This document shows positions 18,578 through 27,080 of a DNA stretch of 41,766 nucleotides, one piece after another (the stretch's first letter is position 1; every line of letters begins with the position of its first letter). Both the position numbers and the translations under genes were made by a program. This DNA comes from Solirubrobacterales bacterium (GTDB taxonomy: Bacteria; Actinomycetota; Thermoleophilia; Solirubrobacterales; 70-9). The notes beneath the pieces were generated by a model that did not search any database, was not told where the DNA came from, and worked only from the letters and a program-made list of their open reading frames with translations. The stretch is from contig VEQW01000002.1 of NCBI GenBank assembly GCA_018883025.1, forward strand, positions 1-41,766, read 5' to 3'.

Positions 18578-18656
18578 TCGCTGTCCTTTCCCGGCCAGCG
18601 GCTACCATCACGAATCGGAGGAAGAGCTCTTCTTGAACGACGAAAGGACACGGGTA

Positions 18657-19016
18657 ATGGCGCAGGGCCGGGGACGGGATCCGTACGGCGATGACGGAGG
18701 CGGGGGCAGCATGAGGTGGTTGGTCATGGGCCTGGTCGCGGTGATCATCGGCCTGGTGATTGCGATCATCGTGCTCGCGGGTTCCGACAGCGGAAGCGAC
18801 CAGACCGGTTCCGAAACCGTTCCGGTACCGACCAAGCCCGATGACTCGGACTCTGGCGGGGTCACCCCGGAACCCGAGCCGGTGCCCGAGGGGGGCGGTG
18901 GTGAGGGGGGCGGAACCACGCCCGATGGTGGTTCAGGCGATTCGGGGGGTTCATCCGGCGGTGTCTCGCCCGGGGGTACCTCTTCGGGATCGGGAAGCGG
19001 GGGAATCAGTCCTTGA
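18657..19016 (+). CDS. Small single-TM protein with Gly/Ser/Pro-rich disordered C-terminus
   Basis: SMRWLVMGLVAVIIGLVIAIIVLAG TM followed by low-complexity tail; TTG at 18633 with GGAGG upstream is an alternative start; stop overlaps argG start (TTGA). Confidence 0.75.
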   Translation: MAQGRGRDPYGDDGGGGSMRWLVMGLVAVIIGLVIAIIVLAGSDSGSDQTGSETVPVPTKPDDSDSGGVTPEPEPVPEGGGGEGGGTTPDGGSGDSGGSSGGVSPGGTSSGSGSGGISP

Positions 19017-20320
19017 CCGGAGCTGGTCCGGAGCAGATCGAGGAGCAGCTCTCCCTGGGCCCGTCGGCCGACCCGGTCGCGACCTTCGAGGCCCAGCCAG
19101 AGGAGGTGCGAAAGGTCCTTCTCCTCTACTCGGGCGGTCTCGACACCAGTGTGATGCTGCACTGGATCCAGGCCGAGTACGGAGCCGAAGTCGTCACCCT
19201 GACGATCGACCTCGGCCAACCGGGAGAGGATTACGACGCGGTCACCGAGAAGGCGCGTGACCTCGGGGCCGTCGAGACCGTGGTGATCGACGCGCGGGAG
19301 GAGTTCGCCCGTGACTACGTCCTTCCGGCAATCAAGGCAAATGCCCTCTACGGGGGCGGTTACCCGCTGTTCACCTCGCTCGGCCGGCCGCTGATCGCCA
19401 AGCTAGGGGTCGAGACCGCTGCCGCGACCGGCTGCAACGTGCTCGCCCACGGCTGTACCGGCAAGGGCAACGACCAGGTACGCCTCGAGGCGACCGTGGC
19501 AACCCTTGAACCCGGCCTGAAGACCATTGCCCCGGTTCGCTCGTGGCAGATCGGGAGGGATGAGGAACTCGAGTACTGCCGCCGGCACGGGATCCCGGTC
19601 AAGGGGGGCGGCCAGGCCCCGCCCTATTCGATCGACGACAACCTCTGGGGGAGGTCGTCCGAGGGTGGGGAGATCGAGGACCTGAACGCTGCTCCGCCCC
19701 GGGACGTCTTCCAGCTGGTGACGCCGCCGGAGGAGGCACCGGATTCATCCGAAAGCGTCACGGTCGGCTTCGACGCCGGCGTTCCCGTATCACTCGATGG
19801 CACCCCGATGGAGCTGGTGCCCTTGATCGAGCGGCTGTCGGAACTCGGCTGTCGTCACGGAGTCGGCATCGTCGACCACATCGAGGACCGGATCGTCGGC
19901 CTGAAGGTCCGCGACATCTACGAGGTCCCCGCGGCCGAGATCGTCCTGACGGCGCATGCGGAGCTCGAGAAGCTGGTCTCGACGATCCACCAGAACAACT
20001 TCAAACACACCTTGGATCGCCAGTGGGCCTACCTCGTCTACGCCGGACTGTGGAACGAACCGTTGAGGCACGACCTCGACGCCTACATGGATTCGGCCAA
20101 CGAGTACGTCACCGGTGAGGTGACGATGCGGCTCTACAAGGGATCGGCGGTTCCGGTCGCTCGATCTTCTCCCTACGCGCTCTACGACCGGAACCTCGCG
20201 TCCTTCGGGGAGTCGGGAGGCGAGTTCTCGCAGCGCTCCAGCCCGGGCTTCATCGAGCTGTTCTCCCTTCAGACCCGGATGGCCCACAGGATCAGGAACC
20301 GGGAGGGGGGAGAGCGGTGA
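19013..20320 (+). CDS. argG: Argininosuccinate synthase
   Basis: VLLLYSGGLDTSVMLHWIQ; HGCTGKGNDQVRLE; APVRSW. Confidence 0.93.
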   Translation: MTGAGPEQIEEQLSLGPSADPVATFEAQPEEVRKVLLLYSGGLDTSVMLHWIQAEYGAEVVTLTIDLGQPGEDYDAVTEKARDLGAVETVVIDAREEFARDYVLPAIKANALYGGGYPLFTSLGRPLIAKLGVETAAATGCNVLAHGCTGKGNDQVRLEATVATLEPGLKTIAPVRSWQIGRDEELEYCRRHGIPVKGGGQAPPYSIDDNLWGRSSEGGEIEDLNAAPPRDVFQLVTPPEEAPDSSESVTVGFDAGVPVSLDGTPMELVPLIERLSELGCRHGVGIVDHIEDRIVGLKVRDIYEVPAAEIVLTAHAELEKLVSTIHQNNFKHTLDRQWAYLVYAGLWNEPLRHDLDAYMDSANEYVTGEVTMRLYKGSAVPVARSSPYALYDRNLASFGESGGEFSQRSSPGFIELFSLQTRMAHRIRNREGGER

Positions 20321-20493
20321 TCTACGAGCTGATCGGTCGCCTGGCGGTCTGGACGGTTCGCAACCGCCTGGTCAGGCCCAACCGGCCGCCCTCTCGATTC
20401 TCGGTGGTGGGCCTCGGACTGTTGGGGGCCCTGGTCGGCCTCGCCCTGGTGAGCCTGCTGGTCGGCCGGGCCGGCGACGACGAAGCCACCTGA
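20317..20493 (+). CDS. 58-aa predicted single-TM protein, translationally coupled to argG (not in the ORF track)
   Basis: GTG start within GTGA overlap of argG stop; VIYELIGRLAVWTVRNRLVRPNRPPSRFSVVGLGLLGALVGLALVSLLVGRAGDDEAT. Confidence 0.7.
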   Translation: MIYELIGRLAVWTVRNRLVRPNRPPSRFSVVGLGLLGALVGLALVSLLVGRAGDDEAT

Positions 20494-20506
20494 GTCCCCA
20501 CCGCAA

Positions 20507-20536
20507 CCCGCCTTGCGGGCCGACCGAGGGTCGGCC
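20507..20536 (+). terminator. Tandem GC hairpins after the arg cluster
   Basis: CCCGC-CTT-GCGGG then perfect 8-bp GGCCGACC-GAG-GGTCGGCC; no long T tract. Confidence 0.45.
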
Positions 20537-20570
20537 AGTTCCCAAGCATGCTCGGCTACGGTCGTCACGA

Positions 20571-21587
20571 ATGTCTTCCCCGACCCCCTCAGCGGAGGCA
20601 GCGGTTCCCGTGCGGGCGGCTCAGATCGTCCTCGCAGCGATTCTCCTGGGCCTCTGGGCAGCCGCGCCCTGGGGAGCGATTTCCCCCGTCGAGGCCGTTG
20701 CAAAGCCGTCGGCCGATGAAAAGGAGCTCGAGAGGGCCGAATCCCGGGTCGAGCGGCTCTCCGACGAGCTGACGGGATCGAGGGCGAGGTTCGACCGGCT
20801 CGATCGGGAGGCCGAGTCCGCCAGGATGGCCGAGGCGCAGATCGAGCAGCAGCTGGCCGACGGACAGCGGCGACTGCTCGAGGTCGGGGACCGGCTTCGC
20901 TCGGCGCGGAAGGCGGCAGCCGTTGCTGCCCGGCGCCTCGAATCGGCCCGGGCCCGACTGGCCGACCGGCTGGTGGCGATCTACGAGTCGGGTACCTCGA
21001 ACGCGGTCGCCATCCTGCTCGCGACGGAGGACTTCGGAGACCTTGCTGCCTCGGGCGCCTACCTGGAGGCGATTGCCGACTCCGAGAGGCAGCTCGCCGA
21101 ACGGGTCGCAGAGCTGCGCCGAGCACGGCTCGTCTCGCTCGGGCAGGTGCGGCGCTCCCGGGAGCTCCTCGTGTCCGAGATGGGAGGGTTGCGTTCGGCC
21201 AGGCAATCGGCTGCGGCGACGCGCCTCGAGGCCGAACAGTCGATGACCAAGCTGACCGCGGTCCAGGAGGCGAGGGAGAGGAAGATCGACGAGCTCAAGG
21301 ACGAGGTGACGCGGATCGAGTCGGAACTCGACTCGGGCAGCGGGGCCGCGAACTTCGCCGGTGGTCCCTACGCGATCCCTACCTACATCGTCATGTGCGA
21401 GTCCGGGGGCAATTACTCGGCACTCAATCCGAGCAGCGGGGCTGGAGGTGCTTACCAGATCATTCCATCGACCTGGGAGGCCTATGGCGGCGAAGGCCTT
21501 CCCCACCAGGCTTCGAAGGCCGAGCAGGACCGGATTGCCGGATTGATCTGGGAGAGCGCCGGTCCCGGTGCCTGGGTCTGTGCCTGA
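20571..21587 (+). CDS. Secreted coiled-coil protein with resuscitation-promoting-factor/transglycosylase-like C-terminal domain
   Basis: Signal-like N-terminus, long coiled coil, then YIVMCESGGNYSALNPSSGAGGAYQIIPSTWEAYGG. Confidence 0.82.
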   Translation: MSSPTPSAEAAVPVRAAQIVLAAILLGLWAAAPWGAISPVEAVAKPSADEKELERAESRVERLSDELTGSRARFDRLDREAESARMAEAQIEQQLADGQRRLLEVGDRLRSARKAAAVAARRLESARARLADRLVAIYESGTSNAVAILLATEDFGDLAASGAYLEAIADSERQLAERVAELRRARLVSLGQVRRSRELLVSEMGGLRSARQSAAATRLEAEQSMTKLTAVQEARERKIDELKDEVTRIESELDSGSGAANFAGGPYAIPTYIVMCESGGNYSALNPSSGAGGAYQIIPSTWEAYGGEGLPHQASKAEQDRIAGLIWESAGPGAWVCA

Positions 21588-21606
21588 GGCTGGCCCTGAC
21601 CGGGGG

Positions 21607-22044
21607 TCAGTTGGCGAGAGCGAGCAGGTCCGGCCCGGCGAGCATCTCGAGGCGTGAACCTCGAACGACGGCTATCCCGCCCTTCCTCAGCCGGACCGAA
21701 CCCCCGGTGAGCCTCGCCACCTCGGCCGAGAACGAGGGCTCATGTCCGACCAGGAGGACGCAGCCCAGGCCGGCCACCAGCCCTTTCGCGTCGAAATCGC
21801 CGACTCCGAGTCCGTCGTCGATGACCGGCTCGAGGCCGAGGGCCTTGCAGGCGCCGCGGGCGGTCTCGATCGCCCGAGTCCGGGGGCTGGAGATGCAGAG
21901 GTCCGGGATCAGGCCGAGCGAGTGGAGGGCTCGACCGGCGACTTCGGCCTGACGGACCCCCTTCCCGGTCAGGGGCCGGGCAGCGTCCCCACTGCCGTCG
22001 TCGTCTTCGGCCTGCCCGTGGCGGAGGAAGATGATCGTTTCCAT
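21607..22044 (-). CDS. SixA-like histidine phosphatase
   Basis: METIIFLRHGQAE, SSPRTRAIETA, LLVGHEPSF. Confidence 0.85.
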   Translation of the reverse strand: METIIFLRHGQAEDDDGSGDAARPLTGKGVRQAEVAGRALHSLGLIPDLCISSPRTRAIETARGACKALGLEPVIDDGLGVGDFDAKGLVAGLGCVLLVGHEPSFSAEVARLTGGSVRLRKGGIAVVRGSRLEMLAGPDLLALAN

Positions 22045-22173
22045 CGGGTATCGCCCCGATCGTAGCGACGGCGGATCGGTGCCACGGGGGAACTCTTCCC
22101 AAAGAGCGAATCCGGTACGCCGGAGTGTTCCACTCCGCCCGATTTCGTCGGGACCGATTGCGATCATTGACGG

Positions 22174-25100
22174 GTGGCAGGGTCGACTCCCGGAAAAGCG
22201 CAGGTAGCCCACCTACACGTCCACAGCGAGCACTCGGTGCTGGACGGGGCCTGCAACATCGGGCAGATGGCAGCCAGGGCAGCCGAACTCGAAATGCCGG
22301 CCCTGGGCCTTACCGACCATGGCGTCATGAATGGCGCCGTGGACATGTATTCGGCCTGTCTCGACCAGGGGGTGAAGCCGATTCTCGGGATCGAGGCCTA
22401 CTTCGTCGACGACCGGACGGCACTCTCGGAAGCGGGTAGGTACGAGCGAAACCACCTGACGCTCCTCGCGGTCAGCAACGTCGGATTCCGGAACCTGGTC
22501 GCCCTCAGCTCCGACGCCTTCCTCGAAGGCTTCAACAAGGGAAAGGCCCACACGGACCTAGAGCTTCTCGAGCGTTATTCGGAGGGCGTGGTCGCCCTGA
22601 CCGGCTGCCTCCAGTCCCGTTTCGTGCGCCGGATCGTCGAACGAAGGCCCGACGAGGCCCGCGAACACCTCGATGCCCTGATCCAGGTCTTCGGTCCCGA
22701 CCAGGTCTACCTGGAGGTCCAGAAGAACGGGATCGAGGACCAGGATTTCGCAAACGAGGAGATCGCCAGGGTTGCCCGTGAAGTCGGGCGCCCCCTCGTC
22801 GCGACGGCCGACGTCCACTACCTGACCAGGGAGGACTTCGACAACCACCGCGCCCTGCTCTGCGTCCAGACCAAGTCGACCCTCGACCAGCCGAAGATGA
22901 GCTTCGACACCAACGAGTACTACCTGAAGGACGCAGACGAGATGGCCGAGTCCTTCGCGGAGTGGCCGGATGCGGTGCCCTCCACCCTCGAGATAGCCGA
23001 GCGGGCCGAGATCGAGATCCCACTCGGACAGGTACTCGTGCCCGACTTCCCGACCCCGGATGGGTCCGATCCCGGTGACTTCCTCCGCGAGGTTGCCTTC
23101 GAGGGGCTTCGCGAGCGTTACGGCGACCCGACCCCTGCCGAGGCAATCGAGCGGATGGAGACCGAGCTCGCAGTGATCTCGAAGATGGGTTTTCCGTCCT
23201 ACTTCCTGATCGTCTGGGACTTCGTCCGGCACGCGAGGGAGCAGGGGATCTCGGTCGGACCGGGACGTGGCTCGGCGGCCGGCTCGATCGTTTCATTCGC
23301 CCTGGGCATCACCGACATCGACCCCCTCGAGCACGACCTCCTATTCGAGCGGTTCCTCAACCCGGGCCGGAGGAGCATGCCCGACATCGACATCGACTTC
23401 TCGGTCCGTGGCCGAGACGAGGTGATCAGGTACGTGACCGAGAAGTACGGCCAGGACTCGGTCGCCCAGATCATCACCTTCAACACGATGGCCCCCCGGG
23501 CGGCGATCCGCGATGCGGCCCGGGTGCACGGTTTCGACTACCAGTTCGGTGACCAGCTGGCCAAACAGATCCCGGAGCCCGTGATGGGGCGCTCTCCGAC
23601 CTTCGAGGAGTGCCTCGCCCCGGGAGGCGACCTGCGCGGCACCTACGACGCCGAGGAGGACGCCCGAAAGGTGATCGACACCGCTCGGGGGCTGGAGGGG
23701 AAGATCCGCAACACCTCGATCCACGCCGCGGCCGTGGTCATCTCCGGTACCCCGCTCAAGCAGGTGGTTCCCCTCCAGCTTGTCGAGGATCGTTCCGCCG
23801 AGCCGACGAGGGACGAGAGCGGCAAGCCGGTCCGGCAGTACAAGACGGTGACCCAGTACCCGATGGGGCCGGTGGAGCAGATCGGGCTGCTCAAGATGGA
23901 TTTCCTGGGCCTGAGGAACCTCGATGTGATCGACGATGCACTCGACATCATCCGGCGCTCGCGGGGCGAAGAGATCGACATCCTCGAGATCCCCCTCGAT
24001 GACCTGAAGACCTACGAGATGCTCGCCCGCGGTGACTCGACCGGTGTGTTCCAGCTCGAGTCGGACGGCATGAGGGAGGCGATGAAGAAGGTCGTGCCGA
24101 CGGCGTTCGACGACATCGTCGCCCTCGTTTCCCTATACCGGCCGGGCGCGATGTCGGAGATCCCCCGCTACGCCGAGGGCAAGGCCGACCCCTCGGCCGT
24201 CTTCTACGAGGACGAGCGCCTCAGGGAGATAACGGAGGCGACCTACGGATGCCTGGTCTACCAGGAGCAGTTGATGGCGATCGCGGTCCGAATCGCCGGG
24301 TTCGACCCTGCCCGGGCCGATGACCTGCGCAAGGCGATCGGCAAGAAGCTCCGCGACAAGATGGAGGAACTGAGGGACGAGTTCATGGATGGGGCGGCAG
24401 CCTCGGGGACCGACCGGGCCGTCGCCGACCGTCTCTGGAAGACGATGGAGAGCGCCGCCGACTACTCCTTCAACAAATCCCACGCGGCGAGCTACGCGAT
24501 GATCGCCTACAGGACCGCATGGCTCAAGGCGAACTACCCGGCCGAGTTCATGGCGGCCGTGATCTCCTCGGTGATGGACACCAAGGACAAGGTTCCGCGT
24601 TTCATCGGTCGCTGCGCCGAGATGGGGATCGCCGTCCTGCCCCCCGACATCAACCAGTCCGACCATGGGTTCGTGGTTACCGATGAGGGGATCCGCTTCG
24701 GGCTGGACGCGGTCAAGAACGTGGGTCATGCCGCGGTCGAGGCGATCATCGCCGCTCGCGAGGAACGGGAGTTCGAGTCCCTCTGGGACGTCTGCGAACG
24801 GGTCGATGCGAGGGCGGTCAACAAGAAGGCCCTCGAATGCCTCGTCATGTGCGGAGCGCTCGACTCCCTGCCAGGCTCGCGAAAGGGGATGCTCGAGGTG
24901 CTTCCGGAGGCCCAGGCGTCCGGAAGCCGGGTGCAGGCCGATTCGGTTGCAGGGCAGGGTTCCTTCTTCGACATGGAGGAGGGGGGAGAGGACTTCGGGG
25001 GCAGTGCAGCCCACCCTGCGATAACCGAGGAGGAGTTCGAGGAGTCGGACCTCCTGGCACTCGAGAAGGAGACCCTCGGTACCTACCTTTCGGCCCACCC

Positions 25101-25707
25101 GCTGGACGGCCTCCGGGAGGCCCTGGCAGTCGAGGCAGACTGTCCGATCTCGGAGCTCCAGGATCGAAGGGACGATGAGTGGGTCACGGTCGGCGGCCTC
25201 GTCACCGAGTACCGCAAGGTCCGTACCCGGTCCGGGCGCCAGATTGCCTTCGCGACGCTCTCCGACGTCGAGGCGGAGGTGGAACTGCTCGTCTTCAACC
25301 CCGATGAGTCGGCTAAGACCGGGGCGATCCAGCCCGATTCGGTGGTGCTGGTGAAGGGGAGGGTCGACCACACCGACCGGGGGACCAAGCTGGTGGTCCA
25401 GGGGGCGAATCGGTTCGAACCCGACCCCGACCAGGTGGCCAAGGCGAAGAAGCGGATCGAGGAGCGGAGCGAGCCGCTGACCCTCCGGGTCGACGAGGAT
25501 CGTTTTTCTGCCGACGCCCTCGAGGACGTCAAGGCCCTGCTCGAACACCATCGAGGGGACATCGACGTGAACCTCCTGGTGGTCGGACCGAGTCGCCAGA
25601 CCAAGCTCCGCCTCGGCCCCGACTACCGGGTGGTGAGATCGGCCGCCCTGATGGCCGAACTGGACGAGATCCTGGGACCCCAGGAAGAGCTCACCCGGGC
25701 GGCCTGA
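22174..25707 (+). CDS. dnaE: DNA polymerase III alpha subunit with PHP domain
   Basis: HLHVHSEHSVLDGA PHP motif, SVGPGRGSAAGSIV, PDIDIDFSVRGRDEVI, OB-fold C-terminus. Confidence 0.97.
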   Translation: MAGSTPGKAQVAHLHVHSEHSVLDGACNIGQMAARAAELEMPALGLTDHGVMNGAVDMYSACLDQGVKPILGIEAYFVDDRTALSEAGRYERNHLTLLAVSNVGFRNLVALSSDAFLEGFNKGKAHTDLELLERYSEGVVALTGCLQSRFVRRIVERRPDEAREHLDALIQVFGPDQVYLEVQKNGIEDQDFANEEIARVAREVGRPLVATADVHYLTREDFDNHRALLCVQTKSTLDQPKMSFDTNEYYLKDADEMAESFAEWPDAVPSTLEIAERAEIEIPLGQVLVPDFPTPDGSDPGDFLREVAFEGLRERYGDPTPAEAIERMETELAVISKMGFPSYFLIVWDFVRHAREQGISVGPGRGSAAGSIVSFALGITDIDPLEHDLLFERFLNPGRRSMPDIDIDFSVRGRDEVIRYVTEKYGQDSVAQIITFNTMAPRAAIRDAARVHGFDYQFGDQLAKQIPEPVMGRSPTFEECLAPGGDLRGTYDAEEDARKVIDTARGLEGKIRNTSIHAAAVVISGTPLKQVVPLQLVEDRSAEPTRDESGKPVRQYKTVTQYPMGPVEQIGLLKMDFLGLRNLDVIDDALDIIRRSRGEEIDILEIPLDDLKTYEMLARGDSTGVFQLESDGMREAMKKVVPTAFDDIVALVSLYRPGAMSEIPRYAEGKADPSAVFYEDERLREITEATYGCLVYQEQLMAIAVRIAGFDPARADDLRKAIGKKLRDKMEELRDEFMDGAAASGTDRAVADRLWKTMESAADYSFNKSHAASYAMIAYRTAWLKANYPAEFMAAVISSVMDTKDKVPRFIGRCAEMGIAVLPPDINQSDHGFVVTDEGIRFGLDAVKNVGHAAVEAIIAAREEREFESLWDVCERVDARAVNKKALECLVMCGALDSLPGSRKGMLEVLPEAQASGSRVQADSVAGQGSFFDMEEGGEDFGGSAAHPAITEEEFEESDLLALEKETLGTYLSAHPLDGLREALAVEADCPISELQDRRDDEWVTVGGLVTEYRKVRTRSGRQIAFATLSDVEAEVELLVFNPDESAKTGAIQPDSVVLVKGRVDHTDRGTKLVVQGANRFEPDPDQVAKAKKRIEERSEPLTLRVDEDRFSADALEDVKALLEHHRGDIDVNLLVVGPSRQTKLRLGPDYRVVRSAALMAELDEILGPQEELTRAA

Positions 25708-25756
25708 AGGGCACATTCAGGTCCCGAGGTCAGGACGATCCGTTGGGGCTCGCTAG

Positions 25757-25771
25757 TACCCTGTAGCCATG
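25757..25771 (+). promoter_or_regulatory. Leaderless promoter: TACCCT-N6-ATG
   Basis: TACCCT 25757-25762, ATG 25769. Confidence 0.5.
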
Positions 25772-27067
25772 AGCACTGAAACCAGTACCGAGACGACCGA
25801 AGCCCCCGAAGCTGCCGAGAACGGCGCCGCCGCCACAAATGGCGACTTGGCCCAGCCGACCTTCTCGATGGAGTTGAACCAGGACCAGAAGGACCTCCAG
25901 GAGTGGGCCCATGGGTTCGCCGAGAGCGTTCTCAGGCCAGCTGCCCATGAGTGGGACGAACGGGAGGAGTTCCCGTGGCCGGTCGTCGAGGAGGCCGCGA
26001 AGATCGGCCTCTACGGCTTCGACGGCATGGCTCAGCTCTTTGCCGACCCGACCGGGCTCACGCTCCCCCTCGTCAACGAGGAGATCTTCTGGGGCGACGC
26101 CGGACTCGGGATGTCGATCTTCGGGAGCACCCTCGCCGCGGTCGCGATCCTCGGCCAGGGCACGCCCGAGCAGATCGGGGAGTGGATCCCACGCTGCTTC
26201 GGGACCGAGGGTGACCTCAAGATCTCTGCGTTCTGCTCTTCCGAGCCAGACGCGGGCTCGGATGTTTCCGCCATGCGGACCACCGCAAAGTACGACGAGG
26301 CGAAGGACGAGTGGGTACTTAACGGTCAGAAGGCCTGGGCGACCAACGGTGGGATTGCCGACGTCCATGTCGTGGTCGCCTCAGTCGACCGCGACCTCGG
26401 CTCTCGTGGCCACGCCGCCTTCGTCATCCCGATCGACACCCCTGGCATCGAGCAGGGGGCAAAGGTGAAGAAGCACGGCATACGGGCATCCCACACCGCT
26501 GACGTACACCTCGACGACTGCCGGGTCCCGGGCGCCAACCTCCTCGGCGGCAAAGAGAAGCTCGACGAACGTCTTGCGAGGGTCCGGGAGGGCAAGAAGT
26601 CGAAGTCCCAGGCCGCGATGGCCACATTCGAGGCGAGCCGTCCGACCGTCGGCGCCCAGGCCCTCGGAATCGCCAGGGCCGCTTACGAGTACTCGCTCGA
26701 CTACGCAAAGGAGCGGGTCCAGTTCGGACGGCCGATCATCGAGAACCAGGCGATCGCCTTCACCCTCGCCAGGATGAAGACCGAGATCGACGCCGCCAGG
26801 CTGCTCGTCTGGCGCGCCTCCTGGATGGGGCGGAACCAGATTCCGTTCGAGAACGCCGAAGGCTCGATGTCCAAGCTCAAGGCAGGTGAGGTCGCAGTCT
26901 GGACGACGGAACGGGCGATCCAGATCCTCGGCGGGAACGGATACACCCGCGAGTACCCGGTCGAGAGAATGCACCGGGACGCGAAGATCTACGACATCTT
27001 CGAGGGCACCGCGGAGATCCAGCAGCTGGTGATCGCCCGGGCCATCTCCGGGATGAAGATCAGCTGA
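25769..27067 (+). CDS. Acyl-CoA dehydrogenase
   Basis: SAFCSSEPDAGSDVSAMRTTA, WATNGGIAD, QILGGNGYTREYPVERMHRDAKIYDIFEGTAEIQ. Confidence 0.93.
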   Translation: MSTETSTETTEAPEAAENGAAATNGDLAQPTFSMELNQDQKDLQEWAHGFAESVLRPAAHEWDEREEFPWPVVEEAAKIGLYGFDGMAQLFADPTGLTLPLVNEEIFWGDAGLGMSIFGSTLAAVAILGQGTPEQIGEWIPRCFGTEGDLKISAFCSSEPDAGSDVSAMRTTAKYDEAKDEWVLNGQKAWATNGGIADVHVVVASVDRDLGSRGHAAFVIPIDTPGIEQGAKVKKHGIRASHTADVHLDDCRVPGANLLGGKEKLDERLARVREGKKSKSQAAMATFEASRPTVGAQALGIARAAYEYSLDYAKERVQFGRPIIENQAIAFTLARMKTEIDAARLLVWRASWMGRNQIPFENAEGSMSKLKAGEVAVWTTERAIQILGGNGYTREYPVERMHRDAKIYDIFEGTAEIQQLVIARAISGMKIS

Positions 27068-27080
27068 CGGTCAGGCTGAC

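Noticed and set aside
24133-25716. 527-aa minus-strand ORF opposite dnaE
   Set aside because: Antisense shadow ORF in GC-rich coding sequence, no domain signature
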